A stretch of DNA of 64,000 nt from Yamagishiella unicocca (lineage: Eukaryota > Chlorophyta > Chlorophyceae > Chlamydomonadales > Volvocaceae). Shown one piece after another: positions 33,932 through 44,597 of the stretch. The stretch is taken from positions 62,001 to 126,000 of the forward strand of contig BDSL01000158.1 in assembly GCA_003116995.1 (NCBI GenBank). The letters are read 5' to 3'. The first letter of the stretch is position 1; the number at the start of each line of letters is the position of its first letter. A program made the position numbers and the translations under genes. The notes under the pieces are model-generated. The model saw only the letters and a program-made list of their open reading frames with translations. It had not been told where the DNA came from and made no database searches.

Positions 33932-36900
33932 TCACGACCGCACCAGCTCCTGCGCTAGCGCCCGCTCCACCGCCCGCCTTCCTGCCGCTGCCACCACCAC
34001 CAAGCCTCGCCGCAGCTCCCTGCTCCCTGCACCTGCCCCTGCCGCCCCCGCGCGCTCCTCCAGCTGCCCCAGCTGCTCCCACCTCGCCTGCAGCACCGCC
34101 CGCAGCACACCCCGCACGTCCACCCCCGCAGCCCCCTCTCCCCCAACCCCGCCCGGGCCCCGCCCCTCACCCTGCAGCGCGGCGCCCAGCCACCGCGCCA
34201 CCGCCCAGCGCTGTGTCACGAAGTCGCTCTCCTCCCCATCAGGATCCGGCTGCCGAACATGGACTACCAGCCGATCCGGCATCCCTGCGTCAGCCATCCG
34301 CGACAGCCGCGCCCGTACCCTTGCCTCCAGCGCCTCCAGCGCCTCCGCATCCGGCCCACACTGCTCAGTCCCGCTGTCCCCCGCCGCCGCCGCTGCTGCT
34401 GTTCCTGCCGCCGCAGTTGCTCGCAGCGCTCGGGCCGCATCTGCCGCCGTGATCTCAAACGTGTCACAGTCCCGGCGCGGGTCGGAGCTCGTGTCGGGCA
34501 CGAAGCCGTACTCCAGCAGCCACCTGTGGGAACGAGTTTACGTAGTGGTGGTGGCGGTGGTGGTGGTGCTGATGGTGGTGGTGCTGGTGGTGGTGTCGAT
34601 GGCGATGGAGAAAAGCAAGATGCTCCGGATTGCAGCCGGCAGCTCGCTCGCCCATCAGTGTCGACCTAGCAGGCACGCGGCAGATGGTCCCAGGCAGGTG
34701 CTGCCGTGGTCACTCCCATGCAGTTTCCCCAAGCGACCACCATACCACGTCTGCAACCACCCCCCCCACCCCCCCACCCCACACACACGTGCGGTAGGGT
34801 TTTGCGGCTTAGTGGCAAAGCACCACACGCATTCCACTGCCACGTGTCCACGCCTAACCATGTCTACCCCTAACCGCCTGCTCCAGAACCTGTCGGTGCG
34901 GTTACCGTACCTGTCCAAGCAGGCAGGCCCCTGCTCCGTCTCCGCTGACGCCACGTAGTCAAACAGTATCGCCTGGCCGGGGGCGATGTACGACGTGGCC
35001 ACCAGGGAGGCGGTCAGACCGGTGCCCGTAGAGTCAGCGAGGAGCTGCGGGGGGGGGAGAGGTAGGGTTGGGCGCGGGGGAAAACTAGGTTTCCAGGTTT
35101 GGAGGTTTGCGCTTTCAGGGGGGTAAGTTTCACGGTTACGTTTCAGTTAGGGTGACCTGGATCAGGTGTTCTGGGTTGTAGTGAGTGGAGACGCGAGTGG
35201 GTGCGACCCGGGTGGGTGGGTGAGAGGAAACCCACTCGGTGGGTGGGCAGGTGCAGGAAGGGAAAGAGATATGACGAAAGGTGAGCAGGGCACGCCTGGT
35301 AGCAGAGCTGGGGACCAAAGCGGATCTGCGTTCTTCTCAGTCAGCTTTGGGTTTCGGAGCAAGTCATCCCCCACGCCGCAAGCCTCACCTGGTACGCCAC
35401 GTTGGCGCCCTGGCGATCAAAGGCGTGGTTGGCCAGGTCCAGGACGGGCAGCAGCACCCCCAGCTCCTGCAAATAGACCCATGGGTCATTCGGGGCGAGG
35501 ATAATTCAAGCAGCACCGGGCGCCGGGCTGGGACGGGCAGTGGGGCAAGTCATGTCTCGTAACCTAGCCAATCCCGCGTTTGGAAGCAGCAGGCGAGCAG
35601 TCAAGAGTCGGACAGGTTTGCGGCTGCTCGATTGGAAGGGAGCGGGGCGCCGCCTCCCGGGGGGCGGAGACAGTGGAGACGCGGGCTGCGTGTTTTTGAA
35701 AGGAAGCTACGTTTGCTTGCGGGCTGCTACAGGTTGGCATTCTGCTCCTGTCCCTCGTTGAGGCCCGGGCACCCATACATGGTATGTCGCTTCGGCTTTT
35801 CGGTCGCCATGTACTCTTATTTTAGGGGGGTTGGGAGCCCTGGGCAAGTCAGTGGCGGCCCTGGCCAAGAAGTGGCTTCCGCTCAACCGCGACCCATGGG
35901 CCGTTTGTTGTCCACCACCAGCTTTCCTCCACCCACCCGACCCCCAAAAGACCCACCTGCACCCATTCCAACATCGCCATCGGCAGCCGCAGCGGCAGCC
36001 CCAGGCCGTCGCCCGACGGCGCCCCGCCGCCGCCCGCCCGCAGCTCCTCCGCCCCCAGCGTCACGCTGCGCGTCTTGGCCGCAGCATACGCCCAGTGCCA
36101 CAGCGGCTGCCACAAGCTGCGGCCGCCGTCACCGTCGGTGCCGTCTCGCAGTCGCGACATGGCGGCCCGGCCACCCGGCAGCATCTCCAGTGTCGGCTGC
36201 GCCAGGTCGTTGCCGAAGAGGGCCAGCTGCGCGCGGCGCTTGGCTGCCAGGCGCCGCAGCGCGGGCAGCTCGGACAGCATCGCGGCGTCCCCCGGGTCGC
36301 TGGCAGTGGGAGGGCGGGAGGAGGGGAGAGGAGGGGAGAGGAGGGGAGGAGGGGTTTTGGGGCCGGTGCGTGTCCCGCGACCCAGGTGGCCTGCAGAGGC
36401 CTGCCGACTCCAACATCCCCAGAGGGTATGTAGTTTCGTTCCCCGCCTCTTCCCCGAAGGGGGACGAAAAGTAAGGGCTACACCGCCACCCCACGCCACC
36501 TCCGCCGCGCCCCCCAGCAGGGTCTCCCCTGGAGTGCTCGGGCAGCAGGCCGCCTCACCTGGCATGTACGGGCAGGCCGTCGTACTTCCGGGGCAGCAGG
36601 CAGATGTAGTTGGCCCAGGGAGATCGCTCGCCGTGTACGGCAACCTCGTACGACAGCGCCAGGGCATCCAGGAACATGTCCGAGTCCTCCACGGTGCGCC
36701 ATGAGGAGGTTGTGGGGGAGAGCATCCGGGCTGGCCGGGGGGAGGGGGAGGGGTTTTCGCCATTTGGGTTTTGCCATTTGGGTTTTTACCATTGGGGTCT
36801 GGAGGTTGACGTTTGGGGTATGGGCTTTCCTCCCATGGAAAGGGTGTGGGGTGCCGCAAGGGGCGAGGGACGCAACCCTGCGCACTTTAAACGTCTCAAA

Positions 36901-38068
36901 GCGTCATTAGGGTTGCTTCCCTCCTTACCGGCCCGGAAGGTCGCTGCGGACAAGCCCATCTTCAGGGGAACGGACAGCGCCACCTCGCCCGCAGCAATGG
37001 CCTGGGTCGCCTGCGGAGACACGTCGCAGGGTAAGGCGGGTTCAGAAAGCGGCGGGAGCTGCTTATCCATGGTCTTAGGTGGAAGCACATACTGACAAGC
37101 AGGCGCCAGGAGCCAGGCGCAGGCGGAGGCCGTACCCACATGAAGTCCGCGGAACCCGCTGCCATCCGAACCCAGAGCCACGCGAGACACGTCGCCGCCG
37201 TTGTGGGACACCCACTCCGCCAGACGGCCGAACCGTGACGCGGAAGCCGCCGCCGCTTTGGCCTCCTCCGTGGCATCGCCGCTGCCGCTGCCGCCGCTAG
37301 TGCCGCGGTCATCCTCGCACCAGTACAGCAGCTTCGCCATCTCGTAGTCTGTGTAGTACGGCTCGCGGACCTGCTGCTGCTGCAGCCGCCAGACCTCAGG
37401 GTCGCCCCAGTCCAACCCGGCGTCTGCGGCGGTGCCGGGGGGAGGATTCGAACCGGGGACGCCAGCAGGTGGCGTGACGGGAAGCGGGTAGTACGGCAGA
37501 AGGTTGGGGCCGGAGGTGGCAGCGGGCGCCCCGATGAGGAGCCGGGCGAACCCCCGGATGAGGGCGGTGGAGGCGTTGGCGGCCTTGCCGCCGATGGGGT
37601 GGGCGGCTATGGCTGCTAGCACCTGTGGTTGATGGGCGTTGTGAGGAGGAGGAGGAAGAGGAGTAGGAGCGGGAGGGGGAGAGGAGGGGGAGAGGAGGGG
37701 GAGGAGGCGGAAGGGGAGGAAATGTGCAATATGGAAGGTGCCATAGGTGGCAGTAATAATTGGTGCGGGTGCTGCTGGTTTCGGTTACGGAACGCTAGTG
37801 GATAGGTGTGGAGCAGAAGCTTGCCGCTCAGCTCTGAAAGGCATGAAGAATGACTGAATCGCACTCGTGAGGAGTAATACAGGCAGGTCAGGGTGCTGAC
37901 CTGGGGAGGCGCGTATAACAGCCATGTAGATGCGTCAGCACACTGCGACGGGGGGACCAGCTCAGAAGCATTCCTCACCTCTGGTTCTGTATACGGCATT
38001 ATTATTGCAACGACGAGGGCAGCGACTCCGGCCGAGAAAGCCAGGAGCCCTAGCCTGACCAACGACAT
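33932..38068 (-). CDS. SET-domain protein-lysine methyltransferase, Rubisco LSMT/SETD-like, with N-terminal membrane helix
   Basis: Eight exons close in frame: 37979-38068, 37140-37622, 36929-37010, 36559-36730, 35957-36299, 35389-35466, 34911-35044 and 33932-34523, giving 657 residues. The first exon encodes a single hydrophobic helix (residues about 4-25, LGLLAFSAGVAALVVAIIMP). A split SET domain follows: FGRLAEWVSHNGGDVSRVAL, then GSGFRGLHATQAIAAGEVAL, LALSYEVAVHGERSPWANYI, the core LLPVLDLANHAF with the Asn-His pair, and PGQAILFDYVA. A C-terminal substrate-binding-like region begins RWLLEYGFVPD. By family it uses S-adenosylmethionine to methylate lysine on a protein; the target is unknown. 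Most relatives are soluble or plastid-targeted, so the membrane anchor is unusual, though it could be part of a targeting peptide. Intron 37011-37139 has no in-frame stop and a length divisible by three, so a longer isoform is possible. Confidence 0.82.
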
Positions 38069-38958
38069 GGCGCCTTGTGGTGCGGAGAACACAGTCCAGG
38101 ATCGCGACGTCAGTCACGCCCCCTAGGCTTGACGACAATTTCTTCAATCATAAAAAATGAGCCCTTGTTCAGAGTTTTAAGTCGTAGGATAGGACAGTCT
38201 TTTTGAACAACGTTCCAATTCCGTATGGCAGGTTAGATAAGTAATTTACGTAAATACGCGATGATTACAACAATTCAGAGTGGAAGTGGGTAGGGAGCTG
38301 GGGACCCTGTCGCGCTTTACTAAAGTGGCCCGCCGAAACCGGAAAGGGTCACATGCAGGCGTCCCTTTCAGACACCCGTCTTACATAATTATTGTCTGGT
38401 TGTCTTACATAAGAATCAATCCACTTAAAAGATCGGAACGAGGTCGCGGCGTTAGTCCGCCTAATCCTCTGCCCTGTTTGGCACCGCCGCTGCGCTGCCC
38501 GACCCGTCTCAAACTGGACCTCACGGCTCTGGCTGACACCGGCGCGGCTATTCTCCTGCTCCTGCTCGTCCCATCCCCGCGCAACAAACGGGTGCCCGGT
38601 CCCCAGCTCCAGAACCCCTGGCCCATGACACGCAGGCCAGCCCTCCCAGCGCGCGCCATTTCGTCGACCTCACCAAAATCCACGCGCGCAGATAAACGCG
38701 CAAACACCAATATCCACATCTACCTCGTCGGATGCCTTCCGTCAGCCACCTGCCTACGTAGCCCTTTCAAGTGGTCTCCACATAACACCGGCGGCCCCCT
38801 GCTCCCACCCGCAGCATCATACAGCCTTGCGCCCTTTCGCCGTTTACAAAGATAAAAGCCTCTCCCCTAGCCCCAAGCCCCAACGCCCTGCTACAGCGCC
38901 GCGCCAACACACGCTTGTGCGCAATAACTGGCTGCCCGCACACCACCGTTGTCCTCGC
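38069..38958. other. Intergenic between SET-domain gene and nucleostemin
   Basis: This contains the SET gene promoter and the nucleostemin 3' UTR. Short shadow ORFs only. Confidence 0.45.
38843..38847 (-). terminator. Polyadenylation signal TGTAA for nucleostemin
   Basis: TGTAA on the minus strand lies 112 bases after the nucleostemin stop codon. Confidence 0.45.
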
Positions 38959-41900
38959 CTAGTCCTCCATCGCTGCCTCCTCCTCCTCGTCCCCACTCCC
39001 GCTCTCCTCCCCCTCACCCGCCTCTCCCTCGCTGTCCTCCCCATCCTCACTCTCCTCATCATCCTCGTCCCCGCTCATCGACTCCCCCGCAGCCGCTTCG
39101 TTCTGGTTCATCGCATCGAAGTCAAAGTCGCCGTCATCGCTGTCACCGCCGTACGCATGTGGCTTCTTAGCCCCAGCCGCGCCCGGCGGCGCCAGCTCCT
39201 CGCCTGATAGCCGCGCCTTCTTTTGCCGCTTCCGCTGCGCCCTGGCGAGGTGTGGGTTGAACTGCCCGTCCTCGTCGTACAGCGCCGCGTTATGTGCGCC
39301 GCCGCTGGCCGCCGCCGCCTTGGCGGCCTCGCGCCGCCGCAGCGCCGCCGCCGCCGCCGCCAGCACGTCGTCCTCGTCGTCCTCCATGCCTGCAAATACA
39401 GACACACACAGCACAAGCCAGAGTTAGTGAGCAAGTCTACGATGTCTCAATGATACAGGTACCGAAGATGAGCAAGTCGACGATACCTCAATGGTACAGA
39501 GGTACCGAGGAAGGGTAGCACAGAAAAAAGCACCACGGCCACCGAGCTACCGGCCACCCACTCACCCGACGGCCCCGCCTCGTCGTCCTCCACCTCCGCC
39601 GCCTCGTCCTTCTGGTGGTCGGCCTCCATGGAGTCCAGGTCCATCTTGGCCTCCCCAGCAGTGGGTGCCTCGAAGAAGGCCGGCGCCGCCTCGTCCTCCA
39701 GGGAGGGCAGGTGCGCGATGACGGCGGAGCGCTCGTTGGCGAACACCTCGTCCGCGTTGAAGTCGGCCGAGTAGGTCGCCACCACCTGCGAGTGAGGCCA
39801 CAACAAGAAAGTTGCAGCACTTAAGTCGCAGCAATTAAGCCACTGCAAGTAAGCCACAGCACGGATAGCAGCAACGCCTCCCTCAAAACACGGCTGGGCT
39901 ACGGTGCACCCGTCTGGACCCCTGGGCCCCGCCCATGCACTCGTACGGTGCATCATACACGTCGAACAAAGCGAACTTTACGAGATGCTGTCCGGCCCAC
40001 ATGGCAGCACCGAGCACACCCGCAATCCAAGCAACCAAGGTCACCAACAAGGAACGTAACGCAACCTGCCTGCGCCGCCTCCAGGCCCGTCTTCGGGCGC
40101 TCCGGGGGGGAGGTGTAGTAGGGGATGCGGCCGTCGTTCCAGTCCATCAGCACGATACGGGCCGCAGCAACCGAGTCGGGGGTGCCACCGCGGCGCAGCT
40201 TGCCGCGGGCCAGGGCGATGTGGACCAGGAACTCGTCGGGGGTGGCGAAGGACTGGATCTTGTAGAGAACCATGAGCTGCTTGGCAGGCACCCGCTTGAG
40301 GATCTCAGCCACGGGGGTTAGGGGGTCGGTGAGCTTCTCGATCTGCGCGGCGAGGGAGGCGGGCGGGCGGGCGGCGGATTGCGCGGCAGGTTGGTGGACG
40401 ATGGTGGGTGCGGCCGCGGCTGAAGTGCAGCAGAGTCGGTGAGGGTTTGCGGCGTAACCCTGCGTCCATAGAGAAGTACCGGTATGGATGCCGGCCCCGC
40501 AGCCGTGGATCTGGATTCCAGCCCTCCCCGTATCCGACCCGCACCCATGGATCTGGATTCCAGCCCTCCCCGCGTCCGACCCGCACCCCAGGGCTCGCGC
40601 CCAGGCAGCGCGCCGAAACCACTGCTGCCGTACCTTGATGGCGTTGCGCAGCGCCGCCGCCGCGTCGTTCTCCGCGGACGCAAACACCACACCGGGGCTG
40701 TCCAGCAGCTTGATGTGCTTGTCCAGCACCACCTCCTGTACGGACTTGGTGACTCCAGGGGTGTTGCCCACCTGCGGTGGCGTCGCCAGGCCAGAAAAGG
40801 CGGGACATGAGTCAGGAGGCGCTGCGGGTGGTGCCTGACGCGCGCTGCGTGGAATCCATGGGTTGCCGGGCCGGTAGGGGCCTCGTCGTGCGCCGGTCAC
40901 AGGCAGGCTTGGCCAGTGCAAAAAAACACAGGTCACGTCGTACAAGCGCAGGAGTGAGTCACGGCGTCACTGTCGTACCCACCTGCGCGACGCGCGCGCG
41001 CTTCAGCGAGTTGATGAGCGACGACTTGCCCACGTTGGGCAGCCCCACCACCCCCACGGTGATGGCCGTCTTGATGCCCGCGTTGCGGGTGTAGTTCTTC
41101 AGCAGCTGCAGCAGCGTGTCAGCTCCCAGGCAGGAGCTGCCAGCCAGGCCGGACGACTCGGAGCCGCCGGCGGTGCTGCCGCCTGCGCCGCCGGGTCCGG
41201 ACTTACCCCCCGGCATGCGGCGCTGCCCCAGGCCGCGGTCCTGCTGCTGCGTGGAGCACTTGAAGGCCACTGTGGGCAGCTCCTCGCGGAAGTACTTGAG
41301 CCAGCGCTCGCCCACCTCGCGCGGGACGAGGTCTTGGGAGGAGGAGGAGGCGGAGCGGGAGGAGGAGGACGAGGGCGCGAGCGCGGGGAGCGGAGGGGAG
41401 GGGAGAGGGGGGCAGAGGAGTCAGGGCAGAGGAGGCGGATGAGGGATAGGGCCGCAAGAGGGCTGCGGAGGCCGTGGCGCGGGTGATGGTGGGCGCAGAG
41501 GCGCGTCGGTGGCCCTCGACAGGTGGTTCCATTGTCAGCCTGGTGGCTTGAGAGCCGAGGGGCTGGCACGGCATGGCACCTCGCTAGGTGGGCCCGGTCC
41601 GGAAGTGAGTCCTCCCCTGGGGAGAACACGGCGGCGGCGGTGGGCAGCGCAATTGCGAATAGGGGGACTCCACGCACCCCGCGAGACCGCGCCTCCTCCT
41701 CCTCCCCCACGAGACCGCGCCTCTCCCCACAACCCCGCCTCAGCCCCCACGCCCCCGCCTCTCCCCACAACCCCGCCTCAGATTCTGTGCCCTCCCCCCT
41801 CATCCGCTCACCCATCTTGTTGAGCAGAAGAATGATCTTCTTGTTGGGGTTGGTCTGCCGGATGTATCGCTCCACGTCGGGGCAGCGGCATGCCAGCGGG

Positions 41901-44129
41901 TCGCGGGCGTCCAGCACCTGGATGATGACGTCAGAGGACTCCACCACGCGGCGGAACTCCTTGTAGAAGGCCTTGCGGCTGTTGTCTGCGGGGCGGGGGA
42001 TGGGGAGGTGGCATAAAGGCCGGTTACACGACATAATAGGTATAACGACGTAGGTATAACAGCTTGCGCATTGTCTTCGGAGGGGAGGGAGCGGGGTGAG
42101 GAGGAGGAGGCGAGGAGGATGGGCAAGGACGGGCATTGCTGACGCGAGAGCGGCAGGCCGACAGGCCTCGTGCGCCCGCCGTGTACGGACTGTGCGCGTC
42201 ATGGGACGACCAGCGCTCCGTACCATGCGAAACCCATGTGCGGTGTGCGCCCCCTCAGCGGCTACGACGCGAGCAACTTCCGAGCTCAGTACGACAACCT
42301 GAGCAGGACAACCTTCCAAGCTCAGTACCCCCTGCGGGGGGGGGGACGTGAGGCGGGGGGCAGCTGGCCCCCTCGTTGCGCTGCTCCCCGTGCCATGTGG
42401 GTGCACCCGCTGTACGCGTCTGGACATGTGCGTTGTGACCGATGAGGACTGAAACCCGGAACCAGCCGCGTGACACCACAGCGACAGCGCGGTCCACACA
42501 GACAGACGCATGACAGGACGGCGGCCATCCGTCCTTCCTCCTGCCAGCACATCCGTCAGTCAGTGTTCCTGCCTGACCGCCCTTGCCCTTGTCCCGCCGC
42601 TCGTACCCCCAGCTTCCGACCTTCACACTACGACACCTGGCTCACATCTTACGTACCCGCAACCCGCAACCCCTTGCCCCCTGCACATAGCTCCCGCGCC
42701 GCCCTAGTCCCAGTCCAGGCATCCGGGTACACCTTGCTGCTCGCACACGTGCGCCCTACCCCCCCACTCGATCGTGAATCCCATTGTTACCCCCCCCCCC
42801 GCCTTGCCTGTCCGCACGCCGCACCCACTCAACCCCGACACATGCCGTCCTCCTTGCAACTGGTTCCACACCCGCCCCCGCCCAATCCGCGCCCCGCACG
42901 CCCCCTCCAAAACACCGCACCCATGTCAACGCCACCAAGCCGTCCACCCGCCCCTCTCTTCTATCCCCTCGCTGACACCCACATGACATCCCTCCATTGC
43001 CACTATCCCCTTTATGTTTTTCACCCTTTTCTCCTGACCCCCATATGCAACCCTCCGTGGTCACTCCCCTCCCTCTTCCCCATGGTTCCCTCAGGACGTT
43101 GATCAATCTAGTGCAGGTTCCTCCAGTACCCTGATACCTCCGTCCGCAGGCTTCCTCGCTACTTCCCCCTTCCTACCCTGGTCGCTGGTGAACTCCTCCG
43201 TCAGACGGGCCCGCTTGCGGGAGTCAAAGTCAGCCTGCTTGGTGGCGACGGAGGCCTGCAGCCGGGCCAGAGCCAGCAGCTGACCCGGGTTGGCGCCGTC
43301 GGCGTCCATGGCAGCGGTGTCCCTGGCCTGGGGCGTGAAGAAGTGGAGGGAGTGGGGATTTAACGGGGGTTTGGCAGTGGGGGAGGATTGGGATGGGGAT
43401 AGGTGACCGGGTGGGGGGTGCAGCCGATGGACGAGAGAGGTGGAGCGCCAGGGAGGGGCGATGAGGGAGGGGAACCGCGAGGGGTTGGAAGGAAGCGAGC
43501 GGGTTGTTGGGTTATGCGGGTTGCGGCGAGGGGCACCGGAGCGGAGAGAAGCCGCGGTAGAGCGGTGAGAAGCCGCGGTAGCGCGGTGAGAGGGCGCTAC
43601 TAGCAAGACGGGAGCTTGTCGCCGCAGCAGCCACGCTTTGCCGCCTCCCCACCGCCCCCCCCACCCCCATGGCACACTGACGCGAGGCCCGAAAATGCGA
43701 ACGGATTACGCCTATGGCATAAGGACGACCGCTAGACAACAGCCAGTAACCGCGAAGAGGCCGCGCGTCGGCGGTGCGCCGCCGCCGCCGCCATGCATTG
43801 CCAGTTTCCGAGCACGCTGCCCTCCGCAAGTCCGCCGACAACGCAATTCCCCTTGCCTGGCGCGCTAGCTTGCGCTCGTCCTTCTTTTGCTTCTCCTCCG
43901 CAAGAGCTTTCGCCCGGAGGAAGGCAAACTCCTTGACGAGCTCCTCCTTGTATGGCCATTGAGACGGCAGGCCAGGGTCCTTCACGACCTTCTTCTTCTT
44001 TCCACTCTTCGCAGACTTGCGTTCCTCCTTGCGGACTTTCCGGTGATGTTCCCGGACCTTGCGGAGGATTTTATATTTCTGCTTAAGCGTCATGCGCTTA
44101 GACTTTGACTTCGTTGATTTCTTCGGCAT
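38959..44129 (-). CDS. Nucleostemin/GNL3-type nucleolar GTPase
   Basis: Eight exons close in frame: 43857-44129, 43177-43327, 41812-41985, 40983-41332, 40634-40771, 40070-40342, 39566-39785 and 38959-39389, giving 669 residues. The N-terminus ([20 protein letters not shown]) is the basic coiled-coil GN3L domain. GTPase motifs appear in circularly permuted order: [26 protein letters not shown] (G4), [17 protein letters not shown] (G1), [10 protein letters not shown] (G2) and LLDSPGVV (G3). The tail is acidic ([20 protein letters not shown]). The family acts in the nucleolus in 60S ribosome assembly and cell proliferation (nucleostemin, plant NSN1). Two introns must use GC donors to keep frame: after 43857 (CAG|GCAAGG) and after 40070 (CAG|GCAGGT). 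The insert rich in Gly/Ser between G4 and G1 is longer than usual. Confidence 0.92.
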
Positions 44130-44597
44130 TTTTGCGTGTACGCGTAAACCCTGCTAGCCGATGAATGCTCAATATATCGGAAAGGGAAGTATGGCACCCT
44201 ACACGCCGTATGATAGTACTGCTAACGTGTATTGTAAACAAGTTGCAAACTAACAGCAGCACTTACCAGAGTAAAATCCTAGGCGGCGAACTAGGCGGAC
44301 GAGCGTCGTACAACTCGCGCCTAAACAATATACCGCTTCCCATCGGAATTGTTTGTGCCAAGGCCTGCTTAAGTTTCGGAATCAAATCACTGACTAGAGG
44401 CGCCGATTGGCTAGGCCGTATGGTCAGCCGGAATTAGGTGGGCCTCGCGCGACCACACACAACGAACGACTTCCCGCCCAGCTCACGCCACGACGGGCAC
44501 GCTGGCTCTGCGTTTCCTAGCCCTATCAGCGCCTTGCTGTGCACCCCGCCCGTGCGCCAGTGTCTTCTTCCTGCGCCGGGGCGTCGCGGCTGCAGCC
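44130..44597. promoter_or_regulatory. Divergent promoter region, nucleostemin / photolyase
   Basis: This 468-bp spacer between two start codons facing away from each other must hold both promoters and 5' UTRs. Pairing of a DNA repair gene with a ribosome-assembly gene may be chance. No clear TATA box; the photolyase-proximal half is GC-rich and pyrimidine-rich. Confidence 0.5.

Noticed and set aside
41099..42550. A 483-codon minus-strand ORF
   Set aside because: Only 41812-41985 within it is a coding exon of nucleostemin; the rest is intron that happens to lack stops, with no conserved motifs.
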